DNA of 64,000 bases from an uncultured Neomegalonema sp. (GTDB taxonomy: Bacteria; Pseudomonadota; Alphaproteobacteria; Rhodobacterales; Rhodobacteraceae), in contig CALKIZ010000003.1 in NCBI GenBank assembly GCA_937995735.1, forward strand, positions 176,287-240,286, given 5' to 3'. Each line of letters begins with the position of its first letter. The first letter of the stretch is position 1. The notes beneath the pieces are model-generated. The model was given only the letters and a program-made list of their open reading frames with translations, made no database searches and was not told the DNA's origin. The translations under genes and the position numbers were made by a program. Below, piece by piece: positions 52,567 through 62,058 of this stretch.

Positions 52567-53259
52567 ATGGATTGGCAGGTGGCGATTGAGCGGAATAGGG
52601 CGGTGCTGTTGCGCCTTGCTGCCGTTATGTTTGCCGCCATTGGTCTGAAGGGGGAAACGCCGGTTTCGACTGTTCCGCGCTTTATCCGTCTTCATGTGCT
52701 TGGGTTGTTGCGTCCGTCGGAGGCGGCGCTGCGACGGTTGATCGTGATCAAAGCGCGGGGGCTTGTTGCGCCTTTGCTTCGTGCGCGAGCCACCCTTGGC
52801 AAAACCATTCCACGTGGCAAGGGAAAGGCTGTACCGGCTTTTCCTCTGTTTGATCCGCGTAAGAAACTGAACCTCAATGGACAAAGGCGTCGGTATGCGC
52901 GTGGCTCCGGTCCCCGAATTTCTTCGTTTGACGAGCATCGCCGCAACGCTTTTGAAGACAAGATTGTCTCGCCCGATGATCCGGTCGATGCCGCTGCTTT
53001 GACGCGGCGGCTGTTGTCGTTAAAGGCGGCACTGGATGATATTGGGCGGCAGGCGCGTCGGCTTGTTCGGGCGGAAGCGGCGCGTAAAGCCCGCGCTGAT
53101 TTGGCCTCTTCCGGCGGTGTGAAACGATCTGCTTTGCGCCCGATGCGCCCTGGCCGGCCCCCCGGACATCAGGGAAAAGGACGGCGCGAGATTGATGAGA
53201 TTCTTGCGGAATGTCACACGCTCGCACTTCATGCTTTGGCTGTGCCGGATACCTCTTGA
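52567..53259 (+). CDS. Hypothetical protein, paralogue of 12233-12910
   Basis: 230 aa; N-terminal MDWQVAIERNRAVLLRLAAVMFAAIGL...RLIVIKARGLV; ends EIDEILAECHTLALHALAVPDTS. Confidence 0.7.
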   Translation: MDWQVAIERNRAVLLRLAAVMFAAIGLKGETPVSTVPRFIRLHVLGLLRPSEAALRRLIVIKARGLVAPLLRARATLGKTIPRGKGKAVPAFPLFDPRKKLNLNGQRRRYARGSGPRISSFDEHRRNAFEDKIVSPDDPVDAAALTRRLLSLKAALDDIGRQARRLVRAEAARKARADLASSGGVKRSALRPMRPGRPPGHQGKGRREIDEILAECHTLALHALAVPDTS

Positions 53260-53431
53260 GATGAAAAAAATCCGTTATTTATCAACCTATCGGCGCGCCC
53301 GATGGGATAATTTTGCGTGCTTGTGTTTCAAGGCGTGGCCAATGGGATCGGGATATTGCGCTTAGGGGCCGGCGTCCCTAATGTCTCGCCGGATTATGTG
53401 TGTCTGGACCATCCCGATCTGAAAGGTTCTC

Positions 53432-54235
53432 ATGGAAGTTTCTGCCGGTCGTTTTACCGCTCGCCTCGCTGAGACTCAGGAGGATGTGAGCGCCGCGCAA
53501 CGTCTGCGCTATCGGGTTTTTGTCGAAGAAATGGGCGCAAGCGCCTCGCCGCAGGAACATGCCGACCGCCGCGAGGTCGATCATTTTGACGATCATTGCG
53601 ATCATCTGATTTTATTCGATACCGAGAGCACCGTTACCGATCCGCTCGACCGGGTGATTGGTGTTTATAGATTGCTACGCGGGTCGGTCGCCAAGGCAGG
53701 GCCGGGATTTTACACCGCCTCCGAATTCGATTTGGAAAAGATTGCCGATTATCCGCATGAAACGCTGGAGTTGGGGCGGTCTTGCGTTCATGCGGAATAC
53801 CGAAGCGGGGCGGCAATGCAATTGCTGTGGATGGCTTTGGCGCAGTATATCTATACCCATAAGTTGCGGCTTTTATTCGGCTGCGCGAGTTTTCATGGCT
53901 CGGATATGCAGGCTTTGGCGAAGCCGCTTTCTTATCTGCATCATACCCGCCTCGCGCCCGAGAATCTGAGGCCGCGCGTTCTGTCGGAATTTTATAATGA
54001 TATGAACTTGCTGCCCGCCGATGAGGTCAGCCGCCCCGAAGCGATGCGAGAGATGCCCGCGCTGATCAAAGGGTATTTGCGGCTAAACGGTTATGTCGGG
54101 GATGGCGCGTTTATAGATAAAGACTTCAACACCGTAGATGTTTGTTTGGTCATGGAAACCGATAAAATCTCCGCGCGCTATCACAGTTTCTACGCTGGCA
54201 AATCACCGGAGGATATGGCGAAGGAGTTAGGCTGA
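53432..54235 (+). CDS. OlsB-like acyl-ACP:amino-acid N-acyltransferase (GNAT)
   Basis: AQRLRYRVFVEEMGA, VIGVYRLL, LELGRSCVHAEYRSGAAMQLLW, KGYLRLNGYVGDGAFIDKDFNTVDVCLVM. Confidence 0.9.
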   Translation: MEVSAGRFTARLAETQEDVSAAQRLRYRVFVEEMGASASPQEHADRREVDHFDDHCDHLILFDTESTVTDPLDRVIGVYRLLRGSVAKAGPGFYTASEFDLEKIADYPHETLELGRSCVHAEYRSGAAMQLLWMALAQYIYTHKLRLLFGCASFHGSDMQALAKPLSYLHHTRLAPENLRPRVLSEFYNDMNLLPADEVSRPEAMREMPALIKGYLRLNGYVGDGAFIDKDFNTVDVCLVMETDKISARYHSFYAGKSPEDMAKELG

Positions 54236-54817
54236 GAGCGCGGTTTTGAGGGTGCGGATAAACTGCGCTGGTTCTGCGTGAGAAAACACCTGTGACACCA
54301 AGGCAAAATCTGCGACGCCCGCGATAGCGCTGAGATCGTTTCCGGCATCGACAACCAAAGGCGTCTCTATGACGGCTTGCCACCAAACGAGCAAATCTGG
54401 CTCCAGCGCCTCCAGCGGCCCGAGCATGATATAATCGGCTCCGCCTTCCGCCGCGAGCAGAGCATCAGGGCGCGATGTGCCCGCGCCATATCCGACAATG
54501 GCGTTCCCGCCGAGCTGTTTGCGCGCCCACTCAATCTGCTTTGGTCCGTCTGAAAGATGCACACCGTCGAGCGAAAACCGCCGCGCCAAGTCCAGCGCCA
54601 TGGCATCATCCCCGGAGGCGACGAGTGGGCATTCAGCGGCATCGGCTGTCGCGATCATCCGCTCCAACGCAGGGATATTGTTGCTGGTAAAATCGGAGAT
54701 ATCCACCATCAGACACGCAACGCCCTCGGCGAGCACGGCTGACAAAATGCTTTCATCGAAAGCGGCTGGCGGCGGAGCCATTAGATAGAGCTGTGTTTTT
54801 ACAGGGTCTTGAATCAC
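54227..54817 (-). CDS. ThiE-like (thiamine phosphate synthase family) protein
   Basis: SLDGVHLSDG, GYGAGTSRPDALLAAEGGADYIMLGP, VDAGNDLSAIAGVADFALVSQVF; 9-nt convergent overlap with the OlsB gene. Confidence 0.75.
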   Translation of the reverse strand: MIQDPVKTQLYLMAPPPAAFDESILSAVLAEGVACLMVDISDFTSNNIPALERMIATADAAECPLVASGDDAMALDLARRFSLDGVHLSDGPKQIEWARKQLGGNAIVGYGAGTSRPDALLAAEGGADYIMLGPLEALEPDLLVWWQAVIETPLVVDAGNDLSAIAGVADFALVSQVFSHAEPAQFIRTLKTALSA

Positions 54818-54889
54818 GACGGGCCTCCCTTTCAGGAGGCCCCCGATAGCGTGAAATGATCGTTCGCGCTAGGTTCGTGTATCCGCTTC

Positions 54890-55300
54890 TCAGAACAGAG
54901 TGCGGGTTCCGTCAACCCGGTGTGTAAGATCTCCGAATACGTTGAAGATCTCACCAAAATCAGCATTTGCCGTAACTGTCACACGTGCGCCGGGTACTTT
55001 AGCCGGAAAATATGTGATGTCGATTGCATCACGTTCCGGCGCGTACCCGCCGGCATTTTGGATAACGATGTCACGAACGTCATCCTCAGTGACAGTTGAC
55101 CCCGGGACCGTCAGCGTCAAAGCGGCAAATCTTGCCCCTTCATTCACGCTGTCTTTCAAGGTCCGGTCAGCAAATGTGTACCGCGCAAACTCCATCGGTG
55201 GAAACATCACCAGGAACAATAACGGAAGTGTCAGTCCCATCTCGATGGTCGCAGTACCCCGCCGGTCGGCTTTCCAACGTCTCAGCTTATTCATCATCAT
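54890..55300 (-). CDS. TadE-like pilus assembly protein
   Basis: N-terminal RRGTATIEMGLTLPLLFLVMFPPMEFARY. Confidence 0.8.
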   Translation of the reverse strand: MMMNKLRRWKADRRGTATIEMGLTLPLLFLVMFPPMEFARYTFADRTLKDSVNEGARFAALTLTVPGSTVTEDDVRDIVIQNAGGYAPERDAIDITYFPAKVPGARVTVTANADFGEIFNVFGDLTHRVDGTRTLF

Positions 55301-55829
55301 CCGGCTCCTCCCTGGCTTCTACATATTGTACCGACGTGTTATACAGGAACGTCTCGACGACCTTGCTGTTGCTGGACTGTTTTTCAGGTTCAACTACCAT
55401 CGCGATATCGAGGTAACGCCCCGGCCTTGATCCGTCTTCACAGGCCTCTACCGTACACATATTGGCACTGTAAGCATTTTCCAAAGGACAACCGCAATTG
55501 CGAGTCACAGTAACGTCTACACGTTGGCTTGACCTAAGTTGATCTTTCGCCACCTGACCCAAAAGCGCTTCGAGATTTGCATTCGTCATCGCATCAACGC
55601 CAGGCAATGCACGGACGGTCAGGACCATATCATTCAGTGCTTTTTCTCCAGCATGGTCGTTATCAATGCTGTTCGCTGTGCTCAACAAGCCGACAAAACC
55701 AAACCCGAGAAAGCTGATCGCGAGGGCAATTTCAAGACTGATCGTTCCGCGTTCTTCGCGTTTGAAGCGGGAGAGGCGCTTTCGCAGCCCCTTTCCTCCA
55801 AAAAACTTTTCCTTGTTCATAATGCCCAC
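55287..55829 (-). CDS. TadE/TadG-like pilus assembly protein
   Basis: N-terminal EERGTISLEIALAISFLGFGFVGLLSTANSID. Confidence 0.75.
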   Translation of the reverse strand: MGIMNKEKFFGGKGLRKRLSRFKREERGTISLEIALAISFLGFGFVGLLSTANSIDNDHAGEKALNDMVLTVRALPGVDAMTNANLEALLGQVAKDQLRSSQRVDVTVTRNCGCPLENAYSANMCTVEACEDGSRPGRYLDIAMVVEPEKQSSNSKVVETFLYNTSVQYVEAREEPDDDE

Positions 55830-55831
55830 CC

Positions 55832-57211
55832 TTAGTTGCTGTAACGAAGTTGAGGGACCGTTTCGATCGTAACAGAAGTCGTTTGGACAGCTGTTGATGT
55901 TGTGTAGCCTGTCTCATTGACAAGTTCTTGCTCTGCTGTTGCACCGTGAAGCGTCAGGCGCGCGCTGCCTCTCATTTCAATCCACGCAGCATGAACCGAC
56001 ATATGTGCGTTTTCCCGTGATGGGCTGAGTTGAGCGTTGTTGTCGATCACCAATCCACAATTCGGGGCATAGATCACACCATCAAAAGCAAAATCAGCAC
56101 CGCCTGCGAATCTGTTTTGTTGGTTGTAAAAGGCTCCACATCGCGCTCTGTCAGACTGCCAGAACAACATGCCTGCCGAGTTGCCCGATGAAGGCGCGCT
56201 CAAGCTGACATCCGTACCGTTGTCGATGATCCACTTGCCGGGATTGTTGCCGCCGAAGTAGAAGGTCACGTCTTGGCTGTCATGAATACGGGCACCGCCA
56301 CGGACAAGGAAATCTCCGTTGATGATGTTGTAGACACCCGGCGCAAATCCCGCTTGTCCGCCGTTTTGGATAATGATGTCACCGCAATAGGTTCCCGGCT
56401 GCAGCACAGCAGGCGTAGGGACGTAGTTGACTGTCCGGCCATTGTTATCACATGAACCTTGGACGGGTGGCGTTAGGCTCGTGAATGGATCGATGAATTC
56501 TTCCACGCCGGATTCCGGTTCCACGTTTGTCGTTGTAAACCCGTTGCTTGAGTTGACGACTGTTTCGCCGACAGAGCGAATGAAGTCTGCTTCGATATGC
56601 GCGTTACGCATGTATATTGAGGCAGTTTCAAGCCAAGGACGTCTTTGGGTGTCTTCGGAGTTAGAGTGAACGCCGCAATTGGTTGCGTCGATATGCGCGG
56701 TGTTGTGCATATATATACCGCGTCTGGTGATTGGATTTGCGTCAAGTGCCGTGATGCACGGATATCCGCTGCTTTGAGTGGTTACCGAGGTAACGATTTC
56801 TCTTTGGACCAGCGCTACGTCAGCCCGGGCGTTTATAAGAACCGGCTCCTGCGTAATGATAGAACTCAGAAATCGGTCACTTTCGCGTTGAATATCGACC
56901 GTTATGTTGCCTTCACTAAACGATACTTCCATCGTCTCGCGTGATGCATCAAAGCCGTTTTTCTCAGCGTCTGCCAGAGCATAAGGCTCTAGTTCTGTTG
57001 CTCCATTGCTTTTCGCGAAGGCTGCTGCGACAGCAGCCGAGTCCGCTACGCGGGTCAGTGCAGTTTGTTCTTTTTTCCAGATGTTGTAATCAATAGCCAG
57101 GCCTGAGATGCCAATGATAACTGGCGCGGCAATTGCTAGAACAGTTCCGATAGCTCCGTCATCTGCACGGCAGAATTTTCGGATACTTGACAGAAGGCGA
57201 ATACGTTCCAT
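55832..57211 (-). CDS. TadG-related pilus assembly protein with repetitive C-terminal domain
   Basis: DDGAIGTVLAIAAPVIIGISGLAIDYNIWKKEQTALTRVADSAAVAAA; GGAGATGACGTG upstream of ATG at 57211. Confidence 0.8.
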   Translation of the reverse strand: MERIRLLSSIRKFCRADDGAIGTVLAIAAPVIIGISGLAIDYNIWKKEQTALTRVADSAAVAAAFAKSNGATELEPYALADAEKNGFDASRETMEVSFSEGNITVDIQRESDRFLSSIITQEPVLINARADVALVQREIVTSVTTQSSGYPCITALDANPITRRGIYMHNTAHIDATNCGVHSNSEDTQRRPWLETASIYMRNAHIEADFIRSVGETVVNSSNGFTTTNVEPESGVEEFIDPFTSLTPPVQGSCDNNGRTVNYVPTPAVLQPGTYCGDIIIQNGGQAGFAPGVYNIINGDFLVRGGARIHDSQDVTFYFGGNNPGKWIIDNGTDVSLSAPSSGNSAGMLFWQSDRARCGAFYNQQNRFAGGADFAFDGVIYAPNCGLVIDNNAQLSPSRENAHMSVHAAWIEMRGSARLTLHGATAEQELVNETGYTTSTAVQTTSVTIETVPQLRYSN

Positions 57212-57665
57212 CACGTCATCTCCATTTGTGAACCTTGCGTGCAATTGAAGACGATTGGCGTGCAATAAAAATTAAGTATTAAGTAAAAATAATTCTATTC
57301 CGAGTGTATATTTAGTATAATTAAATATATATAGTATTTTTTACAAAATAAATATAATAGTTTTTATGAAAATGAATTATATTCTCAGTAAAAATGACAA
57401 TTTTATTGTATTGATTTTTCTAGTTTATATTTTCAATGATTTGTATTCGACTGCTGAATTTGAAAAATACTGTTGCAAATAGGCACTGGGTCGAACAGTG
57501 TATAAAGAAAATTGATGCCACAGATAGTGCCTTCACGCGCTTGAACACGTGCCTATTATGCCCCAGATCATACCCTATCATCGAACGCGCGTTGAATGAT
57601 ATCAATTGCGCGCCTAAAAGACCGAGAATGCCGTAAGGCGAAGCGCGAATTTCAAAGGAGCTTAC

Positions 57666-59030
57666 ATGCCCTGGAGCAATAACTCTGGCGGCCCTTGGGG
57701 CGGAGGACCGTCCGGCGGCAACAATGGCGGTGGACGCAACCCGTGGGGCAATCCTCCTCCGGGTGGAGGTAATAACGGTGGTGGTCGCGGTCCCGGTGGC
57801 GGTGGTCCCGGTGGACAGCCTCCTAATCTCGACGAATTGTTCAGGCAAAGCCAAGAACGCTTACGCCGTACATTCGGCGGTGGTCCCGGCGGCGGTATTG
57901 GTGGCGGCATCAGCAAGGCCGGGCTGTTACTGGCATGTTTTGTTGCGATTATTCTTTATGCCTATCTTTGTTTTTATCAGGTGGGTGCGCGGGAGCAAGG
58001 TGTTGTGCTTCGTTTCGGCGAGTACTCGAGCACCCAAGGATCGGGCGCGCATTTTCGCGTTTGGCCCATCGACACAGTAGAAATTGTGCCGGTTGAGGCG
58101 ATCAACCAAACCAATGTAGGATTTTCAGGCAACGGACGGACCATCCCCAGTGAAAGCCTGATGTTGGCGGGTGACGAAAACATCATCGACATTCATTTCT
58201 CGGTTTTCTGGCGGATAAACGATCCGAAGGCTTTTTTGTTTAATATTGCTGATCCGAGTGAAACAGTGAAGGCTGTTGCGGAAAGCGCCATGAGGGAAGT
58301 GGTCGGACGGCCCCTCTCATCGGAAGCTGCGTTTGCTGCGGCCAATAAAGCAAAAGCGGAAGCAGAAGAGGCTGCAAAAGCAGTCGCTGCGGCGGAAGAA
58401 GAAAGCGGAGCTGCAGCAGCGGCTGAAATTGCGGCAGTCGTTCCGGTTGCTGTAAGAGCGACCCGTTCAGAAGAGATTCGCGGTGCTGGTCGTCAAAAAG
58501 TTATGGATGATGTCCGTGTACTCATTCAGGAAACCCTTGATTCTTACGAATCGGGTGTAACGATTACAGACGTAAAACTTGATAAGGCCGATCCGCCGCC
58601 CGATGTCATTGACGCATTCCGTGACGTTCAGGCGGCTCAACAGGATCAGGACCGCTTGCGAAACCAAGCAGATCGGTACTTCAACGAAAAAGTGGCTGCT
58701 GCTCGCGGCGCGGCTGCGGAAACTTTGGAGCAAGCTGAGGGCTATCGTGCCCGTGTCGTCGCCGAAGCTGAAGGTCAAGCGGCCCGGTTTGAGTCGATTT
58801 ATCAGCAATATGATGCATCGGACGAGGCCCGTAAGGTCATCAGGAAACGCCTGTACCTCGAAACGATGGAACGTGTCTTCGGTGGCATGAACAAGATTAT
58901 TCTGGATCAAAATGAAGGTGGTAGCGGAAGCGGTGTTGTGCCGTATCTGCCGCTCAACCAACTTCAGCAAGGTACACAGCGTTCACCTGCTGCCTCTCTT
59001 CAACCTAACATTCGGGGAGTGGATCAATGA
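57666..59030 (+). CDS. hflK: FtsH protease modulator HflK
   Basis: Gly-rich N-terminus, single TM, SPFH domain, ADPPPDVIDAFRDVQAAQQDQDRLRNQA. Confidence 0.96.
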   Translation: MPWSNNSGGPWGGGPSGGNNGGGRNPWGNPPPGGGNNGGGRGPGGGGPGGQPPNLDELFRQSQERLRRTFGGGPGGGIGGGISKAGLLLACFVAIILYAYLCFYQVGAREQGVVLRFGEYSSTQGSGAHFRVWPIDTVEIVPVEAINQTNVGFSGNGRTIPSESLMLAGDENIIDIHFSVFWRINDPKAFLFNIADPSETVKAVAESAMREVVGRPLSSEAAFAAANKAKAEAEEAAKAVAAAEEESGAAAAAEIAAVVPVAVRATRSEEIRGAGRQKVMDDVRVLIQETLDSYESGVTITDVKLDKADPPPDVIDAFRDVQAAQQDQDRLRNQADRYFNEKVAAARGAAAETLEQAEGYRARVVAEAEGQAARFESIYQQYDASDEARKVIRKRLYLETMERVFGGMNKIILDQNEGGSGSGVVPYLPLNQLQQGTQRSPAASLQPNIRGVDQ

Positions 59031-59905
59031 GTTTACTCGGTCGTGGCCTGCTTGCTCTCGTCGCAGTCGTACTCTTAATTATTGCGACATGCACTTTCGT
59101 TGTCGATCAACGTGAACATGCGCTGGTTCTAGCCTTTGGTAAACCCAAAGATGCTATTGCCGAGCCGGGATTGCATTTTAAATTACCCCCACCCTTTAAT
59201 AACGTCGAATACTTCGACAAACGTATTCTTCCACTTGAAAGCGATCCGTCAGAGGTTCTGGCCAAAGATCAACGGCGACTTGTTGTTGATGCGTTTGCCC
59301 GCTGGAAGATTACTGATCCGCTGAAATTCTACCAAACAGTGCGTACTGAGTCACTTGCAAGGCAGCGCCTTGATACGATCCTCGCTTCCTCGATCAAAGA
59401 GGTTGTTGGTGATGTGGTTTTTGATGAAGTTCTGAAAAAGCGTGCTGAACTGATGAAGCGGATCACCAGTGATGTTGGTGTGGGTGCTAAGGAATTCGGT
59501 GTTGAGATTGTCGATGTTCGCATTCGTAGTGCGGATTTGCCCCAACAGAACTTGTTGGCGACCTACGAGCGGATGAAAACGGAACGTCAACGGGAAGCCG
59601 CAGATTTCCGGGCGCGTGGTGAAGAAGCCAAACAGATCAAACAAGCTGAAGCGGACCGCCGTGCCGTAGAACTTACGTCTGAAGCGCGCCGTAAAGCGGC
59701 GATCATTCAGGGTGAGGCCGATGCCGCCGCTGCGAAAACATTCGCAGATGCCTTCGGTAAAGACCCCGAATTCTATAATTTCTATCGCTCGCTGATCGCT
59801 TATGAGACCGCCCTTGATGGCAATAACTCATCCATTGTCATGTCCCCAGACTCAGATTTTTTCGAGTATCTGCGAGATGAAAATGGCGCGTCGAGCAAGC
59901 GATAG
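59027..59905 (+). CDS. hflC: FtsH protease modulator HflC
   Basis: VVDQREHALVLAFGKP, LAKDQRRLVVDAFARWKITDPLKFYQ; ATGA overlap with hflK. Confidence 0.97.
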   Translation: MSLLGRGLLALVAVVLLIIATCTFVVDQREHALVLAFGKPKDAIAEPGLHFKLPPPFNNVEYFDKRILPLESDPSEVLAKDQRRLVVDAFARWKITDPLKFYQTVRTESLARQRLDTILASSIKEVVGDVVFDEVLKKRAELMKRITSDVGVGAKEFGVEIVDVRIRSADLPQQNLLATYERMKTERQREAADFRARGEEAKQIKQAEADRRAVELTSEARRKAAIIQGEADAAAAKTFADAFGKDPEFYNFYRSLIAYETALDGNNSSIVMSPDSDFFEYLRDENGASSKR

Positions 59906-59918
59906 ATCGCAAAGCCCG

Positions 59919-59947
59919 CCATCGCGGGGGCCAAGCTCCCGCGATGG
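59919..59947 (+). terminator. Hairpin after hflC
   Basis: CCATCGCGGG-GGCCAAGCT-CCCGCGATGG; no T-tract. Confidence 0.4.
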
Positions 59948-59977
59948 ATTTAGGCCTCTTGAATACAGGCTGTCATA

Positions 59978-60169
59978 ATGCACTGGACTGACCTTCTCAC
60001 GGCTCTCGGACTTGCAGCAATGATTGAAGGAATTCTTTACGCTGCCTTTCCTGAGGGTGCGAAGCAGGCGATGGCGGAATTTATGTCGCTGCCAACTGAA
60101 ACACGCCGTAAAGCTGCGCTCGGGATAGCCGTTTTCGGCTTTGCTTTGATTTGGTTGGTGCGAGGATGA
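59978..60169 (+). CDS. DUF2065 family membrane protein
   Basis: 63 aa, two hydrophobic segments; located between hflC and a degP-like gene. Confidence 0.82.
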   Translation: MHWTDLLTALGLAAMIEGILYAAFPEGAKQAMAEFMSLPTETRRKAALGIAVFGFALIWLVRG

Positions 60170-60390
60170 TGAATCCTGATCCGTTTAAACGTTTGTCTTA
60201 TTCGGATGATGTGGTGAGTTATCTCGTTTCATCAATTAAGCTTGAGTTCTATAGCGGCTTCTACCGTAAGACTGCAAAGTGTCAGTCTTTCGCCGCATTT
60301 ATGATCCAGTGAAAACGGGACAAACGTTACTTCAGAGGTTAGAGTGATGCATAACACACACGCTCGTTAAAAAAAGGAAACCGCACCACG

Positions 60391-61911
60391 ATGAAATCAC
60401 CCCGCGCTATTGCCATCGCAAGATCCAAAGAATCCCGTAGCATTCGCTTGGGATTGATAACCTTCTTTGCCATTATCGCTTTACTTGCTGCACCGGTTGT
60501 TGCATTTGCCCGCGCTGCACCTGCCAGTTTTGCGGATTTGGCTGAGCGTCTTAGCCCAGCGGTGGTCAATATTTCCACAGCTCAAAAAGTTGACCGCCCG
60601 AGTTTCGGCCCTCGCGCTGGACCCGATGTGCCCGAAGGCACTCCATTTGAAGATTTCTTCAAAGACTTCTTTGATCGGCGCGGTGGACGGGGTGGCAATG
60701 AGCCTCGTACAGTGCAATCTCTCGGATCGGGTTTTGTTATTGATCCAGCCGGATACATTGTAACGAACAACCACGTCATTGATGGTGCAGATGAAATCAC
60801 AATCAACTTTGCCAATGGCGATGCCTTGGAAGCAAAATTGATTGGGACGGACCCTAAAACGGATATTGCTTTACTTAAGTTGATAGATGAGCCGTCAGAA
60901 CCGATTCCGTTTGTGCCCTTTGCTGATAGTGACAAAACCCGCGTAGGTGATTGGGTGATTGCGATCGGTAACCCGTTTGGACTGGGCGGATCAGTTTCTG
61001 CCGGCATCATTTCAGCACGTAGCCGCGATATTAATTCCGGCCCATATGATGATTTCCTGCAAACGGATGCGGCGATCAACCGGGGTAACTCTGGTGGACC
61101 TCTTTTCAACATGGACGGTGAAGTCGTTGGTGTGAATACGGCGATTTTCTCTCCAACGGGCGGTTCTGTAGGGGTCGGTTTCTCTGTCCCTGCAAATATT
61201 GCTAGCAATATTGTTGAGCAACTACGCGAATTTGGTGAGACCCGGCGCGGTTGGCTCGGTGTGCGCATCCGCGAGGTTACGGATGAGCTTGCGGAAGGGT
61301 TAGAACTGGAAAAAGCGTCTGGGGCACTTGTGGAAGATGTTACGGAAGGTGGTCCTGCAGAAGATGCCGGCGTTGAAATCGGTGATGTTATTCTGACCTT
61401 TGACGGGACAGAAATCACAGAAATGCGTGAACTGCCTCGTGCGGTCGCCGGTACACCAGTTGATGAAACTGTACGGATGGTCGTTTCCCGCAAAGGGAAG
61501 ACGCAAACATTAAAAGTGACCGTGGGTCGCCTCAAAGAAGCCGGCGGTAAGAGCGAAAAGCCTAAAGTGGCAGAAAAAGAGGACGAACCAGAAGAAGAGA
61601 AGCAATCGTTTGTCGCTTTGGGCATGAAATTCGAAGTTCTTGATCGAAAGGCCCGTGAACGCCTTGAGCTTGATAAAGACTTACAAGGTGCTTTGATTAC
61701 CGATGTTGAATCGACCGGCCCTGCTGCGAAAAAGGGTATTCAGGTCGGCGATGTGGTCGTTGAGGTCGCGCAAGAGGCGGTTGAAACTCCGGAAGCTGCA
61801 AAAGAAAAAATTGATGCAGCGAAGAAAGATGGACGCAGCTCAGTTTTGCTGCTTATCAACCGCGGTGGAGATGTCCGGTTTGTTGCCGTTCGCTTTCCTA
61901 AAGAAGAATAA
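60391..61911 (+). CDS. DegP/DegQ-like periplasmic serine protease with two PDZ domains
   Basis: TNNHVIDGA, DIALLKL, RGNSGGPLFNMDGEVVGVNTAIFS; two PDZ regions. Confidence 0.95.
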   Translation: MKSPRAIAIARSKESRSIRLGLITFFAIIALLAAPVVAFARAAPASFADLAERLSPAVVNISTAQKVDRPSFGPRAGPDVPEGTPFEDFFKDFFDRRGGRGGNEPRTVQSLGSGFVIDPAGYIVTNNHVIDGADEITINFANGDALEAKLIGTDPKTDIALLKLIDEPSEPIPFVPFADSDKTRVGDWVIAIGNPFGLGGSVSAGIISARSRDINSGPYDDFLQTDAAINRGNSGGPLFNMDGEVVGVNTAIFSPTGGSVGVGFSVPANIASNIVEQLREFGETRRGWLGVRIREVTDELAEGLELEKASGALVEDVTEGGPAEDAGVEIGDVILTFDGTEITEMRELPRAVAGTPVDETVRMVVSRKGKTQTLKVTVGRLKEAGGKSEKPKVAEKEDEPEEEKQSFVALGMKFEVLDRKARERLELDKDLQGALITDVESTGPAAKKGIQVGDVVVEVAQEAVETPEAAKEKIDAAKKDGRSSVLLLINRGGDVRFVAVRFPKEE

Positions 61912-61943
61912 GATCTCGATAGCCTACGGCGTAGATTAATAAA

Positions 61944-61967
61944 AAAGGCTGGGGAAACCCAGCCTTT
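61944..61967 (+). terminator. Hairpin after the degP-like gene
   Basis: AAAGGCTGGG-GAAA-CCCAGCCTTT perfect stem. Confidence 0.75.
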
Positions 61968-62058
61968 AACTTTTGAATTACCAACTTGGCACCGCCTTTG
62001 CTCTCTTTTTCACTATCGCGGTTTATTTGGCCTCCGCGCATGAAAGAAGAGAAAAGTC

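Noticed and set aside
54862-54876. Third GTTC-N7-GTTC match (GTTCGCGCTAGGTTC)
   Set aside because: GC-rich spacer, opposite orientation to the nearest gene, and about two chance matches are expected in the window.
57662-57916. Minus-strand proline-rich ORF (GPPPPGPRPPPLLPP)
   Set aside because: Reverse translation of the Gly-rich hflK N-terminal coding sequence.
60582-61625. 347-aa minus-strand ORF rich in Ser/Pro
   Set aside because: Antisense to the degP-like gene; low-complexity reverse translation.
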